Of a stretch of DNA of 64,000 nucleotides, positions 54,815 through 64,000 are shown piece after piece. The stretch comes from Roseibium aggregatum (lineage in GTDB: Bacteria > Pseudomonadota > Alphaproteobacteria > Rhizobiales > Stappiaceae), in NCBI RefSeq assembly GCF_014692675.1, contig NZ_JABFCZ010000014.1:1-64000 (forward strand), in the 5' to 3' direction. How positions within the stretch are numbered: the first letter of the stretch is position 1; every line of letters begins with the position of its first letter. Below the pieces are notes generated by a model, which ran no database searches, was not told the DNA's origin, and saw only the letters and a program-made list of their open reading frames with translations. Both the position numbers and the translations under genes were made by a program.

Positions 54815-55853
54815 GGACAGCCGCATCGTCACGCCGGAGATCCGCGGTGATGAAATCGACGCCACCATGCGTCCGCAGGTGCTCGACGATTTCGTCGGCC
54901 AGGCCCAGGCGCGGGCGAACCTGAAGGTCTTCATCGGAGCCGCAAAGGCGCGCAGCGAGGCGCTGGACCACGTGCTTTTCGTCGGTCCTCCCGGGCTCGG
55001 CAAGACCACTCTGGCGCAGATCATGGCGCGTGAACTCGGTGTCAATTTCCGCGCCACGTCCGGTCCTGTGATCGCCAAGGCCGGCGACCTGGCCGCACTG
55101 CTGACCAATCTGGAAGAGCGCGATGTGCTCTTCATCGATGAAATCCACCGGCTCAACCCGGCGGTCGAGGAAGTGCTCTATCCGGCGATGGAGGATTACC
55201 AGCTCGACCTGATCATCGGCGAGGGGCCGGCGGCCCGGTCGGTCAAGATCGATCTGGCGAAATTTACCCTTGTGGCCGCGACCACGCGGCTGGGGCTTTT
55301 GACGACCCCGCTCCGGGACCGTTTCGGTATTCCGGTACGGCTGCAGTTCTATACGGTCGAGGAACTGGAACACATCGTCAATCGGGGCGCGCGGATTCTG
55401 GGGATCGGCATGGCCCCGGACGGGGCACACGAAATCGCCAAGCGGTCCCGGGGCACGCCCCGGATCGCGGGACGCCTGCTGCGCCGGGTGCGCGACTTCG
55501 CGGTCGTCGCCGGCAAGGAAACGGTCGATCGCGATATGGCCGACCGGGCCCTTTCCCAGCTGGAAGTGGACAATGCCGGCCTGGACAGCCTCGATCGGCG
55601 CTACCTCAGTCAGATCGCCCTGAATTTCGGGGGCGGGCCGGTCGGGATCGAGACCATTGCGGCAGCCCTGTCGGAGCCGCGCGATGCGATCGAGGAAATC
55701 GTCGAGCCCTATCTCATCCAGAACGGCTTCCTGCAGCGCACGCCGCGCGGGCGCGTCCTGACGCCGCAGGCGTTCCGGCATCTGGGACTGGAAGTGCCGC
55801 AACGGCAGGATGCGCCGCAACTGGGCCTGTTTGCCGATCCGGACGGCAATTGA
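54807..55853 (+). CDS. ruvB: Holliday junction DNA helicase RuvB
   Basis: 348 aa. AAA+ ATPase: '[22 protein letters not shown]', Walker A 'GPPGLGKTT' (60-68), Walker B '[15 protein letters not shown]', sensor 1 '[18 protein letters not shown]', arginine finger region '[15 protein letters not shown]', and the winged-helix end '[12 protein letters not shown]'. It drives branch migration with RuvA. It overlaps the small membrane gene by 8 bases and ends the operon. Confidence 0.97.
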   Translation: MSEDSRIVTPEIRGDEIDATMRPQVLDDFVGQAQARANLKVFIGAAKARSEALDHVLFVGPPGLGKTTLAQIMARELGVNFRATSGPVIAKAGDLAALLTNLEERDVLFIDEIHRLNPAVEEVLYPAMEDYQLDLIIGEGPAARSVKIDLAKFTLVAATTRLGLLTTPLRDRFGIPVRLQFYTVEELEHIVNRGARILGIGMAPDGAHEIAKRSRGTPRIAGRLLRRVRDFAVVAGKETVDRDMADRALSQLEVDNAGLDSLDRRYLSQIALNFGGGPVGIETIAAALSEPRDAIEEIVEPYLIQNGFLQRTPRGRVLTPQAFRHLGLEVPQRQDAPQLGLFADPDGN

Positions 55854-55940
55854 GGATTGAATTCGTGAAAAATCCTTAGTTCTTAAGGGTTTGTTTGCGA
55901 ACTTCCGCAAATTATCGCCCCCATCGATACGGGGGAACCG

Positions 55941-58058
55941 ATGATTCGTAAGCGCCTATCCACAAAACTCGCCTTGATGTTCCTGGCCGGAACGACGGTC
56001 ATGTGTCTGGCGATTGTGCTGGTTACATCCAACCTCGCCAGCGGTGTCGCGAACACCCAGGCCAATGCCGCGCTCAAGAGCGCGACACTCGGAAAGCAGA
56101 AAACTCTGGAACTGGCGCTGGAGCAGATCCGCGACAGTGCGGGCTTTTTCGTGTCCCTGGAGGATGCCAAGGACGTGCTGCTGAAGGCCAACGCCGGCTG
56201 GAAGAGCCTGGAGGACGGCGAGAAGCAGGACCTGCGCAAGGTTTTCGTCGATGACAATCCGAACCCGGCCGACCAGAGATACCTTCTGGTGAAGCCGGAA
56301 GGCGCGGACAATTACTACATCACCAACCACGAGATCGTGCATCAGGCGCTCAAGAAGGTGGTGAACCAGGGCCTGTTCAGCGATATCGCGCTCATGAGCC
56401 CGGATGGCGATTTCGTCTATTCCTATAACAAGGGATCCGAATTCGCGCGCAACATCGCCGCACCGGAACTGGCGCAGAACACCTTCAAGCTGGCCCTCGA
56501 CCAGATCATTACGGCGGCCGGCGATGAAACCCTGAAGCAGGGAGCCATGTACAGCTCCGGGTTTGTCGTGTCGGAAATGGGCAAGGTCGCCATGGTGATA
56601 GCGGCGCCGATCTATTACATGGATCGTTATTTCGGCGCGGTCGGCCTGTCGGTCAACATGAACCGCTTCGCCGCCCTGCTGAACGAACCGACCGGGATCG
56701 GCGAGCATGAGTCGAACTTCCTTGTCGACAGCAAGGGAACGGTCATTGAAGTCGGCGACGACGGCACCGCGGTTCGCAGCTTCGCGCTTGCGGATGTGCA
56801 GAACGGTCCCGACCTCCTGTCGCTTGACGATACGCTCTATCGCTTCTTCCGCTCCGAAGCGCAGGTTCACGACCATACCTATGGGGTGGTCGAGGCCGTG
56901 CCGCAGACGGAGCTTTCAGCAGCGGCCAACAAAATCACCTATGGCGTGATCCTGGCGGGCATCTTGTGCATGCTGCCGGTCGTCGGCCTGATCTGGTGGC
57001 TGACCGTGCGCATGTTTGCGCCGCTCAACACGCTCAATTCCGCGGCCCGCAGGATCGCGGATGGTGAACTTCAGGTCGATATCGATGCGACCGAGCGTGG
57101 TGACGAAATCGGCGACATGGCCCGCTGCATCGAGATCTTCAAGGACAATTCCATCGAGCGCGAGCGGCTCTCCGAAGAACGCAAGGTCGGCCATGTCGCG
57201 CGCGAAAAGCGCGAACAGCTGATCGATTCCCTGATCAGCGGGTTCCGTGCCGAGGCTCAGCAGGTGCTTCAGGTCGTGGAGGAAAACATCCGCCGCGTCG
57301 AGGATCTGTCCAATGTGCTCAACGACCGGTCCGCCGCTGCGGCCGAGCGTGGGGCCGGGGCCGTGGCCGATTCCGAAAGCGCGTCGGCCAACGTGCAGGC
57401 GGTCGCTTCGGCGACGGAAGAGCTCAATGCCTCGATTGCAGAGATTTCCCGCCAGGTGGCAACGACTGCCGAAATCGTCGGCCAGACCACCACGAGCGCC
57501 CAGACCTCCAATCAGAAGATCGAGGGCCTGGCCGAGGCGGCGAACAAGATCGGCGACGTGGTGTCGCTGATTTCGGAAATCGCCGAGCAGACCAACCTGC
57601 TCGCCCTGAACGCGACCATCGAGGCGGCGCGCGCCGGGGAAGCCGGCCGCGGATTTGCGGTTGTCGCGTCGGAGGTCAAATCGCTGGCCGAACAGACCGC
57701 GAAGGCGACGGAAGAAATTTCGGCGCAGATTTCCGCGATCCAGGCATCGACCACCGATGCGGTGCAGGAAATCCAGAACGTGTCGAGTTCGATCGAGGAA
57801 GTGAACAATTATACGACCACCATTTCCTCGGCGGTCCAGCAGCAGGGATCGGCAACATCCGAGATCTCGCAGAACGTGACCGAGGCGGCCGGAGGCACGC
57901 GCAACGTGTCCGAGGCCGTCGCCTCGCTGAATGACGATGTGGTGGAGAACTCCAAATCGGTCGGCCAGATGCGCGAAGCGACGCTGGAAATGAAGCAGCA
58001 GGCAGAGCAACTGAGGAAGTCCGTCGAAACCTTCCTTGCCGAGGTTGCCGCGGCCTGA
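55941..58058 (+). CDS. methyl-accepting chemotaxis protein
   Basis: 705 aa. First membrane helix near residues 9-31 ('[21 protein letters not shown]'), a periplasmic sensor of about 290 residues (Cache-like in size), second helix near 330-352 ('[22 protein letters not shown]'), HAMP domain (about 352-405, '[32 protein letters not shown]'; cores quoted), then the signalling domain with the hairpin tip '[31 protein letters not shown]'. It lacks a C-terminal CheR-binding pentapeptide. Ligand unknown; no che genes adjacent. Unlike its neighbours it stands alone between ruvB and tol. Confidence 0.93.
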   Translation: MIRKRLSTKLALMFLAGTTVMCLAIVLVTSNLASGVANTQANAALKSATLGKQKTLELALEQIRDSAGFFVSLEDAKDVLLKANAGWKSLEDGEKQDLRKVFVDDNPNPADQRYLLVKPEGADNYYITNHEIVHQALKKVVNQGLFSDIALMSPDGDFVYSYNKGSEFARNIAAPELAQNTFKLALDQIITAAGDETLKQGAMYSSGFVVSEMGKVAMVIAAPIYYMDRYFGAVGLSVNMNRFAALLNEPTGIGEHESNFLVDSKGTVIEVGDDGTAVRSFALADVQNGPDLLSLDDTLYRFFRSEAQVHDHTYGVVEAVPQTELSAAANKITYGVILAGILCMLPVVGLIWWLTVRMFAPLNTLNSAARRIADGELQVDIDATERGDEIGDMARCIEIFKDNSIERERLSEERKVGHVAREKREQLIDSLISGFRAEAQQVLQVVEENIRRVEDLSNVLNDRSAAAAERGAGAVADSESASANVQAVASATEELNASIAEISRQVATTAEIVGQTTTSAQTSNQKIEGLAEAANKIGDVVSLISEIAEQTNLLALNATIEAARAGEAGRGFAVVASEVKSLAEQTAKATEEISAQISAIQASTTDAVQEIQNVSSSIEEVNNYTTTISSAVQQQGSATSEISQNVTEAAGGTRNVSEAVASLNDDVVENSKSVGQMREATLEMKQQAEQLRKSVETFLAEVAAA

Positions 58059-58078
58059 TCGAAATCGGACTACAAAAC

Positions 58079-58117
58079 GGAAGGCTCCGCCGGCTCTGGT
58101 CCGCTGCGGAGCCTTCT
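58079..58117 (+). terminator. hairpin after the chemoreceptor gene
   Basis: AAGGCTCCGC (58081-58090) pairs with GCGGAGCCTT (58106-58115), but no T-run follows. A possible weak terminator. Confidence 0.4.
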
Positions 58118-58137
58118 GCTATTTGGGCCCCTTCACG

Positions 58138-58159
58138 GGTAATCTGTCACAGGTAACCT
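58138..58159. promoter_or_regulatory. two GGTAA motifs in the ybgC upstream region
   Basis: GGTAA at 58138-58142 and AGGTAACCT at 58151-58159 lie 14 bases apart, upstream of the first tol gene. Similar GGTAAC motifs occur before tolQ and pal. Confidence 0.25.
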
Positions 58160-58195
58160 GGTTCAAGTGCCTTGTTTTTATGTCTGGAGACTGCG

Positions 58196-58639
58196 GTGAC
58201 CACCTGGCCCGATCTTGCCGGCCGTCTCGACGACGGCGTTCATGTCCTGCCGGTCCGCGTCTATTATGAAGATACGGATTTCACCGGCATCGTCTATCAC
58301 GGCGCCTACGTGCGGTTTTTCGAGCGCGGCCGCTCCGATTTTCTGCGTCTTGCCGGAATCCATCACGCGCAGCTACAGGCAGGGCTGTCCGGTCGGCCGC
58401 TGGCTTTTGCGGTGCGGTCCATGAACCTGGACTTCCGCCGGCCGGCGACGATCGACGATGTTCTGGAAGTCCGGACACGGCTTTCTGACCTGAAGGGTGC
58501 GCGCATCGTGCTTACTCAGGAGATCTGCCGTGGCGAGGACCTGCTGGTCGCGGCCGACGTAATGGTTGCGGTCATCACCTCCGACGGCAAACCCACACGC
58601 CTGCCGGCCGAGCTTGCAAGCCGCCTCACAGGACTCTGA
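58196..58639 (+). CDS. ybgC: Tol-Pal-associated acyl-CoA thioesterase YbgC
   Basis: 147 aa from the GTG at 58196, which has GGAG 7 bases upstream; the other in-frame option is a TTG at 58172 without a site. Hot-dog thioesterase: 'VRVYYEDTDFTGIVYHGAYVRFFERGRSDFL' contains the catalytic Asp-x-x-x-x-x-His region ('YEDTDFTGIVYH'). YbgC hydrolyses short- or long-chain acyl-CoA and belongs to the tol-pal cluster. First gene of the block ybgC-tolQ-R-A-B-pal-cpoB, though 257 bases separate it from tolQ. Confidence 0.9.
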   Translation: MTTWPDLAGRLDDGVHVLPVRVYYEDTDFTGIVYHGAYVRFFERGRSDFLRLAGIHHAQLQAGLSGRPLAFAVRSMNLDFRRPATIDDVLEVRTRLSDLKGARIVLTQEICRGEDLLVAADVMVAVITSDGKPTRLPAELASRLTGL

Positions 58640-58707
58640 TATTTGCGACGTCGCGGACGGTCACTTTTTCCGGCGATGAGGAAATATTTTGAATTTCGCC
58701 CAAAGCA

Positions 58708-58731
58708 TTAATTGGGCGGTAACCTTAATTG
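58708..58731. promoter_or_regulatory. tolQ upstream motif cluster
   Basis: TTAATTG occurs twice (58708-58714, 58725-58731) around GGTAACC (58718-58724). The first half also fits a CtrA-like TTAA-N7-(G)TAAC with one mismatch. Candidate operator. Confidence 0.25.
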
Positions 58732-58896
58732 ATTCCTTTGTACTTCGGATAAAGTCTTTGACGCAGTCGAAGTTTCGCCAAATTCAGCGGTCAGAGAGGC
58801 TCTGAGCGGCGGTCCGGCAACGTCACGCAACCCATGCTCCGGATGCCCGTGACATCTGTGCCTGGCAATTTACACGACCAAGAGGTCTTACGTTTC

Positions 58897-59604
<708 letters not shown>

Positions 59605-59607
59605 GCC

Positions 59608-60060
59608 ATGGCTATGCAGGTTGGATCAGGTCAGGGGGCGGGAGGTGGCCGCCGGCGTCGCCGGCGGCGTCACGCGCCCATGAGCGAAATCAACGTCACG
59701 CCCATGGTGGACGTGATGCTGGTGCTCCTGATCATTTTCATGGTCGCGGCTCCGCTTCTGACGGTCGGTGTGCCGATCGACCTGCCCGAAACCAAGGCGA
59801 AGGCGCTGGAAGGCGATACCGAGCCGATAACCATTTCCGTCAATTCGGCGGGCAAGATTTTCATTCAGGATACGGAAATCGCCATCGACGAAGTCGTGCC
59901 GAAACTGGAGGCAATCGCCAAGAACGGCTACGACGAGCGCATTTACGTGCGCGGCGACCAGAATTCCGATTACGGCACCATGATGAAGATCATGGGCCGG
60001 ATCAATGCCGCCGGATTCAAGCGGCTCGGTCTGGTTACTCTTCAGGAACAGGGATCGTAA
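59608..60060 (+). CDS. tolR: Tol-Pal system protein TolR
   Basis: 150 aa. A basic, Gly-rich N-terminus with a run of seven Arg (residues 15-21), then one membrane helix around 'VTPMVDVMLVLLIIFMVA' with Asp35, the proton-binding residue, and a periplasmic ExbD-like domain (65-150). Forms the stator with TolQ. Follows tolQ by 3 bases. Confidence 0.95.
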   Translation: MAMQVGSGQGAGGGRRRRRRRHAPMSEINVTPMVDVMLVLLIIFMVAAPLLTVGVPIDLPETKAKALEGDTEPITISVNSAGKIFIQDTEIAIDEVVPKLEAIAKNGYDERIYVRGDQNSDYGTMMKIMGRINAAGFKRLGLVTLQEQGS

Positions 60061-60067
60061 CTCTGTT

Positions 60068-61003
60068 ATGCGCGTTGGTCTCATCGCGTCTTTGACCGGT
60101 CACGCGGTCGTTCTACTCTGGGGCTTGATTGCCTTTCCGGACGTGAGGAGCTTTACGACGCCGCCTGTCGATTCCCTTCCTGTCGAACTGGTGCCGGTGG
60201 AGGAGCTCACCCGCCTGCAGAAAGGCGAAAAGGACGCGGAAATCCGCGATGTTGCCGCGCTAAACCCGACCGAAAAGCCAAAGGAAGAGCCGGTCAAGCC
60301 GGCGGATAAACCGGACAAGGCGGCGGTTGAACAGCCAACGCCCCCCACACCGGAACCTGCGCCCGCACCGGAACCTGCGCCTGCGCCGACGCCGGTCGCC
60401 GAGCCCGAGCCGGCCCCCGCGCCCGAAGCCGCCGCCGAACCCGAACCCGCGCCGGCCGAAAAGGCGCCGGAACCGGCTCCGGAAGCAGCCGCTCCGGAAC
60501 CGATCCAGACCAAGGTCGTTCCCCGGGTGAAGCCGAAGCCGCCGCGTCCGACCCAGACGGCGGAGAAGCCGAAAGAGAAGGACTTCAAGCCGAATGAAAT
60601 TGCGGCCCTCCTGAACAAGGTCGAGCCCAAGGGGGCGAGTTCGTCATCCACGGATCCGGCTTCCCTGGGCAGTCGCCTCAGCCAGGACAGCAATGTGAAG
60701 ATGAGCCAATCGGAGCTCGATGCGCTCAGGGGCCAGATATCGCGATGCTGGAATCCGCCGGTCGGCGCCGTCGGAGCGGAGAGCCTGAATGTGCGCGTCA
60801 GGATAGAGTTGGACCGGTCCGGAGAGGTTTCCGGCAGCCCCGAGGTGCTGAATTCCAACTCGAACCCGGCGTTCCGGGCCGCCGCAAGCAGCGCGGTCCG
60901 CGCGGTCATGCGTTGTGCGCCCTATACGTTGCCGGCATCGAAATACGAAGCCTGGCAGGAAGTGATCATGAATTTCGACCCGCGCGAAATGGTTGGCGGG
61001 TAG
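60068..61003 (+). CDS. tolA: Tol-Pal system protein TolA
   Basis: 311 aa from the ATG at 60068. One membrane helix (about 5-22), then a long periplasmic segment rich in Pro, Ala and Glu ('[15 protein letters not shown]'; residues about 90-175), then a C-terminal TonB/TolA-like domain (about 220-305) with '[12 protein letters not shown]', '[13 protein letters not shown]', '[11 protein letters not shown]'. Links the inner-membrane motor to TolB and Pal. The repeat segment is shorter than in E. coli TolA and of a different (Pro-rich) kind. Confidence 0.92.
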   Translation: MRVGLIASLTGHAVVLLWGLIAFPDVRSFTTPPVDSLPVELVPVEELTRLQKGEKDAEIRDVAALNPTEKPKEEPVKPADKPDKAAVEQPTPPTPEPAPAPEPAPAPTPVAEPEPAPAPEAAAEPEPAPAEKAPEPAPEAAAPEPIQTKVVPRVKPKPPRPTQTAEKPKEKDFKPNEIAALLNKVEPKGASSSSTDPASLGSRLSQDSNVKMSQSELDALRGQISRCWNPPVGAVGAESLNVRVRIELDRSGEVSGSPEVLNSNSNPAFRAAASSAVRAVMRCAPYTLPASKYEAWQEVIMNFDPREMVGG

Positions 61004-61004
61004 G

Positions 61005-62387
61005 ATGAATTTGAAAAAGCAAGGAGCCGTTTCACTCATGTGCGACAAGTCTGTAGGAACCCGTTTCCTGTCCCGCCGTGAGGCGGTGGCAGCCTTAGGC
61101 GCGATGTCATTCGGCCTCCTGGCTGGATTGCAGCCGGCGAACGCCCTGATCGAGATCGACATTACGCAGGGCCATGTCGAACCTCTTCCGATCGCCTTGC
61201 CGGTGTTTTCGCCCGAAGGCGGCGATGCGAAGCTAGCCGAAGAGATGACGGCCGTGATCGCGGCCGACCTGAAGCGGTCGGGCCTGTTCAAGCCGCTCGA
61301 CCCGGCAAGCTTCATCCAGAAGAACATGAGCGCGAACACCCAGCCGCGCTTCGGCGACTGGCGCACCATCGGTGCGCAGGCCCTGCTCGCCGGGTCAGTC
61401 GCCAAACAGGCCGACGGCCGTGTCAGGGCCGAATTCCGGCTCTGGGACGTCTTCGCGTCGCAGCAGGCGCTCGGCCAGCAATTCTACACGACGCCGGAAA
61501 ACTGGCGGCGGCTGGCGCATATCATCGCCGATGCGGTCTATGAACGGCTGACCGGCGAAAAAGGCTACTTCGACACCCGCATCGTCTTCGTCGACGAAAC
61601 CGGTCCGAAGGACAAGCGCGTGAAGCGGCTCGCGATCATGGATCAGGACGGGGCCAATGTCCGCTACCTCACCCGCGGCGACGAACTGGTTCTGACCCCG
61701 CGGTTTTCGCCGACCAGCCAGGAAATCACCTACATGTCCTACGGCGGCACCGACCCGAGCGTCTATCTGCTCAACATCGAGACCGGCCAGCGGGAGATTG
61801 TCGGCAACTTCCCGGGCATGACCTTCGCGCCGCGGTTTTCGCCGGACGGGCAGAAGGTCATCATGAGCCTGGAGGAAGGCGGCAATGCCAATATCTTCTC
61901 CATGGACCTGCGGTCCCGGAGGACGACGCGGCTGACCAACACGGCCGCGATCGACACCAGCCCGTCCTATTCGCCCGACGGGCGCAGGGTCGTGTTCGAA
62001 TCCGACCGCGGCGGATCGCAACAACTTTACGTGATGAATGCGGACGGAACGAACGCCCAGCGGATCTCCTTCGGCCCGGGCCGGTATTCGACGCCGGTGT
62101 GGTCGCCGCGCGGCGACCTGATCGCCTTCACCAAGCAGCATCAGGGCCGGTTCATGATCGGTGTGATGAGCCCTGACGGCAAGGGAGAACGCATTTTGAC
62201 CGAGGGCTATCACAATGAAGGCCCGGCTTGGTCACCAAATGGCCGTGTTCTCGTGTTCTTCCGCGATACGCCGGGCGCGAATGGCGGGCCTCAGATATGG
62301 ACGGTCGATCTGACCGGCTATAACGAGCAGCGTGTTACCACGCCGTCCTTCGCATCGGATCCGTCCTGGTCGCCGCTGATCGACTAG
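61005..62387 (+). CDS. tolB: Tol-Pal system beta-propeller protein TolB
   Basis: 460 aa from the ATG at 61005, one base after the tolA stop; an ATG at 61038 with AAGGAG upstream would give 449 aa. The signal segment '[20 protein letters not shown]' contains a twin-arginine, so export may use Tat rather than Sec. Mature part: N-terminal D1 domain ('[11 protein letters not shown]'), then six WD-like beta-propeller repeats ('[17 protein letters not shown]', '[16 protein letters not shown]'). TolB binds Pal and TolA in the periplasm. Confidence 0.94.
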   Translation: MNLKKQGAVSLMCDKSVGTRFLSRREAVAALGAMSFGLLAGLQPANALIEIDITQGHVEPLPIALPVFSPEGGDAKLAEEMTAVIAADLKRSGLFKPLDPASFIQKNMSANTQPRFGDWRTIGAQALLAGSVAKQADGRVRAEFRLWDVFASQQALGQQFYTTPENWRRLAHIIADAVYERLTGEKGYFDTRIVFVDETGPKDKRVKRLAIMDQDGANVRYLTRGDELVLTPRFSPTSQEITYMSYGGTDPSVYLLNIETGQREIVGNFPGMTFAPRFSPDGQKVIMSLEEGGNANIFSMDLRSRRTTRLTNTAAIDTSPSYSPDGRRVVFESDRGGSQQLYVMNADGTNAQRISFGPGRYSTPVWSPRGDLIAFTKQHQGRFMIGVMSPDGKGERILTEGYHNEGPAWSPNGRVLVFFRDTPGANGGPQIWTVDLTGYNEQRVTTPSFASDPSWSPLID

Positions 62388-62431
62388 GAGGGATACGGGA
62401 CGACCGGCAGGATTGAACACACGGATCGATT

Positions 62432-62446
62432 AGGTAACTGTTTACC
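62432..62446. promoter_or_regulatory. GGTAAC...TTTACC inverted element before pal
   Basis: GGTAAC (62433-62438) and TTTACC (62441-62446) are separated by 2 bases, about 81 bases before the pal ATG. Part of the shared motif set described for the tol genes. Confidence 0.25.
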
Positions 62447-62526
62447 AGTTTTGCCAAGACGGTCTTAACCACCTTTGGCTAGAAACTGTTCACCCTGTCG
62501 GGGCCGGTGGGGATAGGAGAACGAGA

Positions 62527-63012
62527 ATGTTTGAATTGGGGAAGTTGGCGCGGGGCGCTAAATTCATGGCCGTCATCGGTGCCATGCTGTTCGTCGCCGC
62601 CTGCGCCCAGACACAGCCGGATGGTCTTCAGGGCAATGTGAAGCCCGGCACAGGCCAGGATTTCGTCGTCAATGTCGGCGATCGCGTGTTCTTTGAAGAG
62701 GACCAGTCGACGCTGAGCGCGCAGGCGAAGGCGACGCTGGACAAGCAGGCACAGTGGCTGAGCAGCTATTCGAAATACACCATCACCGTCGAGGGACACG
62801 CGGACGAACGCGGTACCCGGCAGTATAACCTTGCACTCGGCGCGCGCCGCGCCAATGCGACCCGGGACTATCTGGTCTCGCGCGGCGTTTCGGCCTCGCG
62901 GATCAAGACGATTTCCTACGGCAAGGAACGGCCCGTGGCGGTGTGTAACGACAACAGCTGCTGGTCGCAGAACCGGCGCGCCGTGACGGTCCTGAACAAC
63001 GCTTCGAGCTAG
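62527..63012 (+). CDS. pal: peptidoglycan-associated lipoprotein Pal
   Basis: 161 aa. Signal peptide with lipobox 'VAAC' (Cys26), then an OmpA-like domain (about 55-158): 'DRVFFEEDQSTLSAQA', 'VEGHADERGTRQYNLALGARRA' (peptidoglycan-binding Asp and Arg), 'ISYGKERPVAVCNDNSCWSQNRR'. Anchors the outer membrane to murein. It is preceded by 139 bases of non-coding sequence and followed by a strong terminator, which separates it from cpoB. Confidence 0.95.
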   Translation: MFELGKLARGAKFMAVIGAMLFVAACAQTQPDGLQGNVKPGTGQDFVVNVGDRVFFEEDQSTLSAQAKATLDKQAQWLSSYSKYTITVEGHADERGTRQYNLALGARRANATRDYLVSRGVSASRIKTISYGKERPVAVCNDNSCWSQNRRAVTVLNNASS

Positions 63013-63034
63013 CAGACGCGTCTGTGTCAGTTAT

Positions 63035-63072
63035 GGAGGCCGGGCTGTTTGCCCGGCCTCTTTCTTTTTGTC
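63035..63072 (+). terminator. intrinsic terminator after pal
   Basis: GAGGCCGGGC (63036-63045) pairs with GCCCGGCCTC (63051-63060), loop TGTTT, followed by TTTCTTTTT. Confidence 0.85.
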
Positions 63073-63197
63073 CGCAGGCCCGGGTGCCGCGCGCGAAAAA
63101 TTTCGGCGTTTATGCCAAATTTTGGCCGAACTCCGCGTGCCCTGTGGTATCCAGCCGTTGAGTAGGACGGTGGTCCTGCACAAGACGGAGGATTGGA

Positions 63198-64000
63198 ATG
63201 GGGAAATTGAAAGCACTGTCGGCAATCCTGGCCGCGCTGGCTTTGTTCACGCTTGCCAGCCCGTCACAGGCGCAGCTGTTCGGCCGTAAGGACAATTCGA
63301 ATGTCCGGGTCGACGAATTGGAAGAGCGGATGCGCGTCCTGACCGGCCATATCGAGCAGCTGTCCTACCAGGTGCGGGAACTGCAGGATCAGATCCGGCG
63401 CATGCAGGAAGACAATGAATACCGCTTCCAGCAGCTGGAAGGCGGCGGAAAACCGGGCAAACGCTCCGATGCCGGACAGCCGGAACCGCCCGCAGGCAAG
63501 CTTGCCGACAGCGTCCAGACGCTCGGCACACTGCCGGCCGGCGGATCGGGTGACGGCGAATGGGGAGCATCCGGCGGCTACCAGAACAATGGTTCCAACG
63601 ACGGTTCTGCCGACGGTTCTTCCGGCGGCCTTCCCGGAAACGGGCCGATCGATCTGTCGGCTCTGGCCGGCGGCCTTTCCGCCGGGCTGGATAATGGCGG
63701 ACAAAACAACGGCGGCCAGACCAGCAACGGACTGCCGCCCATCGGTCAGGGGGATAACGGCACCGAAGCGGCCGGCAACACCATGGCAGGCCTTGCGCCG
63801 AGTGGCGATCCCCGCGCCGACTACGACCGCGCCTACAGCTATGCGGTCAACGGCCAATACAAGGCGGCGGAAGAGGGCTTCCGCGCCTTTATCGATACCT
63901 ACCCGGATGATCGGCTTGCCGCCAATGCCCAGTACTGGCTCGGCGAGAGCCTGCTGGCCCAGCGGAACTACCGGGAGGCGGCGGATGCCTTCCTGAAGAC
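63198..64000 (+). CDS. cpoB: Tol-Pal-associated protein CpoB (YbgF), partial
   Basis: The frame is open from the ATG at 63198 to the window edge at 64000, giving 267 codons and no stop, so the 3' end is missing. Signal peptide (about 1-26, 'SPSQAQ' at the cleavage), an N-terminal coiled coil ('LEERMRVLTGHIEQLSYQ'), a Gly/Asn/Ser-rich linker (about 90-205, 'NNGSNDGSADGSSGG') and the start of TPR repeats ('DYDRAYSYAVNGQYKAAEEGF', 'YWLGESLLAQRNYREAAD'). CpoB couples Tol-Pal activity to peptidoglycan synthesis in E. coli. GGAGGA lies upstream of the ATG. Confidence 0.9.
   Translation, partial: MGKLKALSAILAALALFTLASPSQAQLFGRKDNSNVRVDELEERMRVLTGHIEQLSYQVRELQDQIRRMQEDNEYRFQQLEGGGKPGKRSDAGQPEPPAGKLADSVQTLGTLPAGGSGDGEWGASGGYQNNGSNDGSADGSSGGLPGNGPIDLSALAGGLSAGLDNGGQNNGGQTSNGLPPIGQGDNGTEAAGNTMAGLAPSGDPRADYDRAYSYAVNGQYKAAEEGFRAFIDTYPDDRLAANAQYWLGESLLAQRNYREAADAFLK

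Overview
This looks like an ordinary core segment of a GC-rich alphaproteobacterial chromosome. The gene set points to Hyphomicrobiales (Rhizobiales). It includes several families largely confined to Alphaproteobacteria: GapR/DUF2312, RcdA/DUF1465, TrcR/DUF1013, DUF1036, DUF1192, DUF1244, DUF465 and DUF4164. Other signs are the small aa3-oxidase subunit IV, a three-subunit transhydrogenase, and the tkt-gap-pgk-fba-thiE-efp order. A Stappiaceae-type marine bacterium (Roseibium/Labrenzia/Stappia) is my best guess, but that is inference. I found no tRNA, rRNA, CRISPR array, transposase, integrase or phage gene.

Layout. 0.2-7 kb: TPR protein, pyruvate kinase with a coupled DUF1036 gene, N-formylglutamate amidohydrolase family, DUF1244, GapR, and a DUF882 peptidoglycan peptidase with a long disordered tail. 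7-13 kb: orphan NtrC-type regulator, M3 oligopeptidase, a DUF3445 haem N-demethylase-like protein, and an AarF/UbiB-type kinase. 13-17.3 kb: cytochrome oxidase subunit IV, pntAA-pntAB-pntB, rluA. 17.3-24.1 kb: quinone reductase, TPR lipoprotein, rpsU (GTG start), MATE exporter, purEK, two divergent DUF465 genes, and a secreted hydrolase-like protein. 24.2-32 kb: acyl-CoA ligase, TauE/SafE permease, propionyl-CoA synthetase, SDR, and an ABC exporter whose stop codon lies in the end of a 267-bp inverted-repeat element. 32-37 kb: rpmE, rcdA, DUF1192, quinone oxidoreductase, SDR, trcR, DUF1272. 37-49 kb, minus strand: a non-flagellar MotA/MotB-like pair, inositol-monophosphatase family, efp, Sel1-repeat protein, thiE, fba, pgk, gap, tkt. 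49-56 kb: DUF4164, zapA, a probable 6S RNA, 5-formyl-THF cyclo-ligase, ymdB, yebC, a second TauE, and ruvC-ruvA-(small membrane protein)-ruvB. 56-64 kb: a chemoreceptor, then ybgC-tolQ-tolR-tolA-tolB-pal-cpoB, with cpoB cut by the window edge.

How the genes fit together. Central carbon metabolism is the strongest theme: triose-phosphate glycolysis, transketolase, pyruvate kinase, propionyl-CoA activation and transhydrogenase. Envelope maintenance follows: Tol-Pal, the second ion-driven motor-like pair, and the DUF882 peptidase. Cell-cycle and chromosome functions (GapR, RcdA, TrcR, ZapA, RuvABC) are scattered through the segment. The least explained sequences are the inverted-repeat element at 29.8-30.1 kb, a terminator-like hairpin in the rpmE leader, an AT-rich gap near 33.4 kb, and the small membrane protein inside ruvAB.
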